Below, in pieces: positions 56,951 through 64,000 of a DNA stretch of 64,000 bases. Numbering within the stretch: position 1 is the first letter of the stretch; each line of letters begins with the position of its first letter. Below the pieces are notes generated by a model. The model saw only the letters and a list, made by a program, of their open reading frames with translations. It was not told the DNA's origin and made no database searches. Made by a program: the position numbers and the translations under genes. The DNA is from Telopea speciosissima (taxonomy: Eukaryota; Streptophyta; Magnoliopsida; Proteales; Proteaceae), in NCBI RefSeq assembly GCF_018873765.1, contig NC_057916.1, positions 26,821,501 through 26,885,500 of the forward strand, given 5' to 3'.

Positions 56951-59900
56951 TCAGCTAAATGACCAAAATTACCCCATCATCTGGATTTGACAATTTTTCT
57001 AGCTAATGTGCCAAACACTGCATAACAAAGTTCAAAATGCAAAAGATTCTGATAGGGGTATAATCATTGGATGAGTCTGAATCTATACTATAAACTCCTC
57101 ATTTTGTTGCAATGCACCATCAAATCCCATTTGGGATTGCAATTATTGTATTTTTTTTTTAAAATCCTCAATATCCAGTAGTCAAATGTAGTCAAAGAAT
57201 CCAGCGTCTTCCTGACCTACTGGTGTGACCGTGTGACCAGGGAGGGATGTTTTAGATTCAGCTGTAGCTTTGGTCCTTTCTGGGCCCAAAAACGACCTCA
57301 CATTTGTCAGGTACGTATCAACCTGACTACCCTACCACCCCATCACACTCCATCGCGGCCCTAGTGTCATCCTCTTCCTCTGTTAGAAAACATCAATGCC
57401 ATCATAAGCCGTGCATAGATCACATTTCTTGGCATGCCTATTCAATCCTAATTAAATAGATAGTGGAATAGTCCATAAATAGACTATTACTGTTAAATCT
57501 CAACTCACCTTCTCATGTGTAACTTTGGTATACTTGACCTTGCAAGTAGACAAATAACCGAAGGATGGCAACCATGTTAAATATAATGAGATAGTACCCC
57601 TACCCTTTGGGATTCCAAGACAAAAACTTAAACTATTAGGTGGAAATAACCCAACACTTTTCCCCTGATCTCCTCACGTAGTTTTAGCATATCTAGCTCT
57701 ACAAATGGAAAGATAATTAAGAAAGACAATAAACAAACCCAACTCTGATACCATGCTAAATATGGTGAGATAATCTATACAATTACACAAAAACTTAAGC
57801 TATTAGGTGGAAATAACCCAATACTTTTCCCCTGATCTCCTCACGTAGTTTTAGCATATCTAACTCTACAAATGGAAAGATAATTAAGAAAGACAATAAA
57901 CAAACCCAATTCTGATACCACGTCAAATATGGTGAGATAATCTATACAATATCACTAGGAGAGTACGCATGCAGAAGGCTCTGACTCATTATTCGATGTA
58001 TGAGGATTCTCCTTTCTCCTTTGCCATCTAGAATTGTTGAGAGTTGTAGCTGCATAACGGTTGGGTAGGACCTTGGACGTGTTCTCATATACTATTGAGC
58101 TATCTTCACCCGATAGTTTTTGTTTACTACTTTGGTAACAGATGAATTATGGCGTACAAATTAGAGAGGTAGAGGTGTATGAAGTCCAAACACACACACT
58201 TTCCCTTTTCTTTTCTGGTAGAAATCCAAACACAAATTTCATGATGTTACATGATGAGTGGTGGAACTAGAACTGTAGAGGAGCATCCAATAAAGAAAAA
58301 AAGAGAGGTGCTTTTGCTTTGTAATATGAGAGCTGGAAGAGGACCCAAATTCTTGAGTGCCACTTTTTCTTTTTGTGGTGGTCCATACACCACAGGCAAC
58401 ACGTTATCCGTGCTTCATCTAATGATCCAGCACAACCATACCTATACTGCTAGCATCAATCGAAATGGGTCCTCACTGCTCTTGCCCAAGAATAACCTAG
58501 TGGAGCCCATATCTAAAGGCTTAGATTAGAATCGTAACTTGACCTCCTTTCCAACATGTCACACCGAATCGAGAAGAATAGAAGAGAATAAAAATCAACT
58601 GTTGTTTCAGGGGACCATTCATGGAACTTTCTCCTCCAAAAGAGGGGGGAAAACCCCCCCGTCTTTTTTCCTTTGTTTGCATGGAATTTTAGAACTTCAT
58701 TGTCTGCGAAGGAAAACTTTCTCCCTGTGTGAGTATACAAAGTTTTCCACCAATGATGTTGACATCTCCAATTATCTCCGGATGAGAATGAATCAGAATC
58801 TTTCACCGAGTACACTGATTAGGCTATATTATTCATCGATGAGCATTGGTAGCACCAGATCGATACTCTCCAATTCCTAATAGGTCCTGCAAATGTCCAC
58901 ATAAGAAATAGGAGCTATGTCCCATGCCCTATCAAAAAAGTAAAAAAATAATTCATTCTTTTAACAGACAATATTATGAGTCACATAGACTACCTCCAAT
59001 GATACATGCCAACACAATTAAGCAAAACGTAGGCTTTACATAGAAATGATGGACAGAAGAATGGTAAGAAAAGCACCCGAGAAAAAGTCAAATTTGACTG
59101 TAAAATAGAATTATGCCAGCAAAGATGGGATCCAGCCTCTAACGCTCAACTGGGTTAAAACCCCAGGTTGACCGTGGTAAGAAAGATTAAAATGTAGATG
59201 TTATTGGGTAGCTACCCGTAAGATAAAAACTTATAAAGTCATGCAAGTATTTTATATCAACAGGCAACAGATGAAGCTTGTAGTTAAAATGTGTTACTCT
59301 TAAACACCTACAAGCACCTTGGGTATTGTAAACTATTACACTTTATATGATGGAAAGGTGATTCTAAAGTTGGTAAGGTAGCTGTTTGGGCTGTGATGCG
59401 ACTCCAGTACTAATTAGACTACATTGCTGCATCAAATCTCGATAACAATTTTGACACCTAACATACCTAGATCCTTTTCATTTCAAAGATAAATACACAG
59501 TTCAACAGGGTTAATGTAGTATTTCCAGTAGGCACCTATTTGGGCCATTTTAAGGTTTCTCCACATGAGCAAGTTCATGCAACACAATCTGTGGATTCAG
59601 AATATGAAATCCAAAATTCAACATTTCTTACATTTTCAACAGCAGAAATATCTTACCTGAAGTCTTATTAACTAGACAAATCTTAATGTTTCTCCAAAAC
59701 CTAAATTCAGGGCCATATTAAAGCTTTTGTGAACTTAGCTTTCCCAAGGGATTGCACAGTTGGGTGGCTTCAGTGGAGAAGCATCAGGGAGAGGATAACG
59801 ATAGCAGCTTCTAGTTTATCCGGACCACAAAGACATTTTAAGATTACATTCTGGGCAAAAGAGAATTTTTTGGATGGAGATCCAAATGCAAAACGAACCC

Positions 59901-60719
59901 CGTTGAAAAGTTTGTGCCTGCAACAAAGATGCAGGGACTCTGCTCTTCAAAGTCTTCACTGACAAGCTAGAAGACTCGGAGAATTTACACTTTACCTTTC
60001 ATACTACCCATCCTATGCAAATGAATTGCTTAACCTATCTGGCTGATTGGAAACATAATATTAATACCACAATACCATATTGACTGGGATGATGAAATAA
60101 AAAGCAAACAAACATGTATCTTTTGCCTTGAGGTTCATCTGGATTAGAATGTGTTCAAATTTTATGTGTTAACAGAAGAGATCAATGAAGGATATCATCT
60201 CAGGAGGCTTCCATTGCCTTCTTTCCATTTTCATCCATCACCTTCTTTATTCTCTTGATAAGGTAACATGTTAATTTCTGTTTCTAACTCTTTCATAGCT
60301 TGCACAAATTGTGTAATGCTTAGTTGTGTTTATTTCTTCTGGGCTTAATGATTGATACTTTTCTCTATATTTAATTGTAGTCTCTAACTTACCATGCCAT
60401 GATGAAAATTATTAACGTGTGACAACCTATAATTAAAATTGGCAATGCACATGAATGTTCTGAACGTCGAAACAACAAATCATTAAAAAAGATGATTGCA
60501 TGAGAGTCCAACTGTTAGCATATTGACAGTCGCAGCAGTTATGGTGCACAGTGCTTAGTGAGGTGATAGTTCTGTATTGCTCCTTGCACTTACATGTAAA
60601 AAGTTCTCAAACTTCGTATTTCTCTCAGGCCTTTGGATGATGGCCTGATTAGTCCAACCACTGTTCCTATGTTCGGATTTGATATTTATTGACTAGTCAA
60701 TGACCCAAGGACCAGGTCG
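56951..60719. other. Intergenic region; possible 3' UTR near right end
   Basis: No complete gene is supported. Frames at 58251-58529 and 58539-58880 (+) are open for 90-110 codons but are not recognised and have no splice support. A short minus-strand frame near 59720-59970 (with SPCIFVAGTNFSTGFVLHLD) might be coding or lie within the 3' region of the gene at 60720. A tandem duplication lies at 57627-57960. Confidence 0.45.
57627..57960 (-). repeat. 167-bp tandem duplication with PBS-like motif
   Basis: Unit one starts at 57627 and unit two at 57794; both run from CTTAArCTATTAGGTGG through CCCCTGATCTCCTCACGTAG to GAGATAATCTATACAAT. On the minus strand each contains TGGTATCAGAnTTGGG (57736-57757 and about 57903-57924), which looks like an initiator-tRNA primer site of a Copia element. 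A poorer third trace precedes at about 57570. Only LTR-proximal sequence seems present. Confidence 0.8.
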
Positions 60720-61463
60720 TCAAGAGTTAAGACCCAATTGTCGATTGCCAGGTTCCCATTCCAACCACCAGGTCCAACAGTCCATTAGAGCATTGCCATA
60801 AATCGTCGTATGAGTAAAACGAACTTCATTTTCATAAAAATAAAGAGATAAATAAACCGAACTACCAGAAAATTCAGGATCCAGCTGGAGGAAGAGAGTG
60901 AACCAACATTTGATATACCAGACAATCAAAATCAATAAACCGCGAACATTGGAAAATAGGAAAGTACATGGAAGGATGATTATACCTGGCATGCTTTATT
61001 CTTAGCTCTGGTTTCTGCTATGCTGGGAATATCATGGTTTGGTTTAAAAAACCATTTCTCACGACGTTCACATGACCCCCATCCATCTGAGAATCTACCA
61101 CCTCTAGTCACAGGACCATGTAACAAAAATGAAACAAAAATAAAATGACTAGTACACCAAAATTTCATGACAGAGTTAATTGCAAAAGATAAAGAACATA
61201 CTGCATGTATGCCCGAACCACAAATTCAGCTCGTTGTACATTTCTGTTCTCATCAAACTCAATAGTTTTGTCTCTAATTTCATAGGACAGATTGAAGTAA
61301 AATGATATCTTCCTCCAACCTGAAGAACAAATACATAATTCAACCCAAGAAAAATCAATTTCCAATGCCATTGCAGAAAGAACCCCAAGGATTTCAAAAT
61401 ATTACCTGATTTCTTTATAAATGGGATCCCAGAAATTACTGTGTAATCAGTTTTCTCCAGGAT
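60720..61463 (-). CDS. Unrecognised conserved plant protein, last four exons
   Basis: Exons in transcription order: 61463-61406, 61319-61202, 61103-60986 and 60884-60720 (stop). Introns are GT..AG and the phases (1, 0/2, 0) agree, giving a 3' coding part of about 152 aa. Visible text includes TDYTVISGIPFIKKSG, WRKISFYFNLSYEIRDKTIE, FDENRNVQRAEFVVRAYMQG, GRFSDGWGSCERRE, NHDIPSIAETRAKNKACQ and the ending EWEPGNRQLGLNS. The coding signal is strong because four exons join smoothly. I do not recognise the family and assign no function. The first listed exon starts after a polypyrimidine acceptor, so more 5' exons are expected at higher coordinates. None was found before 64000; the Gypsy-like element from 61.9 kb may sit in the next intron, or the gene may be truncated. 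Confidence 0.72.
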
Positions 61464-61899
61464 CTGTCCATTGAAGAGACAAAACACAAGCATATTACTC
61501 ATCCCCAAACAAGAACAACTATGTTATAAAATAGGAAAAATGAAAGCATCTGCCAGAAACTTCTTATTCATTTTCTTTTTCCTTATCAGTAACCAGCATC
61601 CTAAATAGACATGAAATAACAATGCATTTTACATGTAACATAAACAGTAGAGATTCTAATTAGATCAAGTTATGGGAAGCATCCATTAGTATCCTATGGA
61701 ACAGCCATGAGAAACTAAATTCGTTACAAAATGTGGAAAGCATCCACATTCCACAAGCAATTACAAATCCTATAATAAGTTCTCGTAAATCTCCATTTTC
61801 CATCCTATCTATAGAATACTAAACAATGAAACAAGAAGTTCTTTCTGTGCTGAATGCTATAAAAAATATCAGTTATAAAACAAGGATTAGAAACCCAGA

Positions 61900-64000
61900 A
61901 TCGGGATCCAGATCGGATCAGATTCTTTCAGCATTGGTGAAGAACCGGTCCCAATAAGCCCTAATGGTGGGGGCTAGATAGGATGAACCCTAGGTTTAGA
62001 TTACAAACCTCTTTTAATAGGATCTCAAGAAAACCTTGAGAGAAGAAAACAGTACATAGAGAAAGGGATATAACCTTTGATTTCCCACCGACAGACCTAC
62101 ATCAGAATCTCTCCAATCCCATGAGTCTCTCACTCTACGCTGAGTCTCACAGCAACAAAATGGCAACAACCATAGCTTCATTCATAAAAATCATTGGTGA
62201 TCAATAAGTCTTACAAGCTGTTTATTTAAAAGAAAAGAGTTCCTAGCTTTGTAAGAAACCTATCTCATCACACTCACATAGCCATTAGATAACTTAAAAG
62301 GGAAACCCTCTACACTAGGTAAGGAGTTAAACTTAAACAAAACAACTTAAACTAACCTAATAAAGTAAATCCTGTATTCCTACCTCCGACCATTATTTTG
62401 GCCCATTATAGTGGCCTATTACAAAGAAAACTCATTGGACTAAAGGCCCAACATGTATAGAACATAACTCAAGGCTTATTTCCACTAAAATAAGCCCACT
62501 TATGCCTGATTTATCTGCATCGATTCTCCTCATCTTGAAAAAATTCGACCTCAAGTTTTGTAGTGACAAAGGGGAAACAACATGTGAGTAGCAGCTTTGA
62601 CCATTCCCAAACAAAACTCTGGTGATTTAGGGATGTTAGAATGATGTCTTCAACCCTGTCAACTTTCTCTTCAAAATAGTGAAGTGCATCACAAACTCAA
62701 TAAATTCTCCAACGGTAAGAATAGCATCATGGGTGGTAACAACTTCATACGGAGTGTACTCGAAGTCTTCCTTAATCACGACTTCATCTGGTACTACAGC
62801 TTTAACCATGTCTTCATCAACCTCTGCCATGCAATCCTCCACATTAGAAGCCTTTGATTGTTAGAAGTCAGTCTTAAAGTCTTCAAGTATTGCCTCTTCA
62901 TTGTCATTACAGAATTCTTTGATTTCTTCATCTTTATCTTCAAATGTAGGCTCTAGTTTTTTGAGATGAAGGAAAATATTCTACACTGCAAGGAACATGA
63001 TTTTCACCTTGAATCATTGATGAAGTGCTAATCCCAAACCAGTAAAATCCAGTGAGAGATCAACTTGCAATACAATCACAGGAAAAAAGGACAAACCAGT
63101 TTTGAAAAGAAAACTAATAACAAAATAACAGTAGGTCTGATTTAGCCAATAATCAAGTCAAAGGGTCTGATTTTAGTATAGAAGATTTCTGGAAAGTATG
63201 ATCAAAATCTGATAATCAGATTAACACTTGTAGAGTAATCCTACTTGGGGAAGGACAACTCAACAACTGTAGAATCGATGGGTAGAATTGGAGCTCTAAA
63301 CAAAGATCAACTAAGGCTCTAATAATTGATTGAACAGTAATAGAATATAGAAACTGAATTACGAAACAGAACCAGAAATCTGAAAATTGTATGAATCCTA
63401 CTTGCACTAGGATTTCAGGTTTTAATTGGAAAGTTCAGATTTTGAAACCTTCACAAGATCCAGAACTAACAATATAATAGAAAACTGAAATCAAAATTCA
63501 AAGACCAATTTTAAAACAAGAGATTTGGAGAAATACAACTTAAAGTAAGAAACTAGAATTCCATAGGAAAGATATTTTTTTTGGTGGGGAGTTTTGAAAT
63601 TGAAATTAAAATTGAAGAAAAGATATGATCAGCAATCACCACCTGATTTGAAAGGCTGGAATAAAAACTAATACCCACCTTGGAATCACCACAGCAAAGA
63701 GCATTTTGAATCACCGTAGAACCAAAGGCAACAAGCCAAATTCATTACTCAAATTAGTGTACAAGGCTGTAGCCCATTACAAACATATATCGAAGACTTG
63801 AAAACTCAAACTCAAAAAAAGGAAAGGCATAAACTAATCCAAATCAAACTTGCTTAAGAAAATTGGATTCTCCCTTGCCGGCTCATCCAAACTGATAAGT
63901 CTCCTCTTTAACAATTTCCTTCATTTTTTCTTTTGATGGTCCAAAGTTTAGCTCAATCTCTATTTTAACATTATTGGTGTCAAATTAACAACACTCTCCA
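61900..64000 (-). mobile_element. Gypsy-like non-autonomous LTR element, incomplete
   Basis: At 62400-62527 the minus strand resembles the starts of solo LTRs A-C (GATGCAGATAAATCAG, TTATTTTAGTGGAAATAAGC, GGGCCTTTAGTCC). Just upstream on that strand, 62528-62570 reads NLRSNFFKMRRIDA after AAACTTGAGGTCGAATTTTT, like the end of a plant Gypsy polyprotein and its polypurine tract. LTR-like sequence appears again at 63700-63830 (CATTACAAACATATATCGAA), probably the 5' LTR. Between them only short acidic frames are seen, such as 62636-62842, with no RT or integrase. Neither outer boundary is determined and the element may continue past 64000. Confidence 0.45.

Noticed and set aside
58251-58880. Two 90-113-codon plus-strand frames
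   Set aside because: Not recognised, no exon partners or family motifs, and overlapping minus frames are equally long. Left as intergenic.
1-64000. CRISPR arrays, bacterial operons or phage-like defence systems
   Set aside because: Spliced plant genes and plant retroelements fill the window. The tandem repeats found lack spacer structure, and no such system is present.

Overview
The window is nuclear DNA of a flowering plant, probably a non-grass with a moderately large, repeat-rich genome. The evidence is split genes with GT..AG introns and recognisable plant protein families, an Au-type tRNA-derived SINE, Copia LTR elements primed with initiator-Met tRNA, RTE and L1 LINE remnants, and many small inverted-repeat elements. 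No bacterial-type operons, CRISPR arrays or rRNA genes are seen. The species cannot be named from the sequence.

Five host genes can be built exon by exon. (1) A DHHC protein S-acyltransferase on +, 12 exons, 10140-25942, 352 aa; its introns hold an RTE LINE, an Au SINE, three related solo LTRs and a complete non-autonomous Copia-type element. (2) An intronless dyskerin/CBF5 (H/ACA snoRNP pseudouridine synthase) on -, 31465-33213, with telo-box motifs upstream. (3) An XBAT31-type ankyrin-RING E3 ubiquitin ligase on +, 8 exons, 47349-50178, 446 aa. (4) A small plant-specific protein of the Arabidopsis At3g17950 type on -, 3 exons, 54832-56519, 214 aa. (5) The last four exons of an unrecognised plant protein on -, 60720-61463. 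In these models every splice junction is GT..AG and the phases close without gaps.

Layout: 1-9.4 kb is gene-free, with SINE-like copies, a probable L1 tail and a decayed Copia element on - (about 5.8-9.4 kb) that lost its 5' half and later took an insertion made of GGTACGG-like words. 10-26 kb is the DHHC gene. 26-31.4 kb is intergenic, with a tandem duplication, an inverted-repeat element and an LTR-like stretch. 31.4-33.5 kb is dyskerin. 33.5-46.9 kb is a gene desert rich in miniature inverted-repeat elements; several have clear target-site duplications, 8-9 bp (hAT-like) or 9-10 bp (Mutator-like). 47-50.2 kb is the RING ligase, 54.8-56.5 kb the At3g17950-like gene, 60.7-61.5 kb the unknown gene, and 61.9-64 kb a Gypsy-like non-autonomous element running off the right end.

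The genes are not obviously functionally linked. The most unusual structure is the element at 17612-21125: paired LTRs, primer-binding site and polypurine tract, but instead of gag-pol its interior carries a piece that reads like a host seven-transmembrane receptor gene, and a solo LTR of another family sits inside its 5' LTR.
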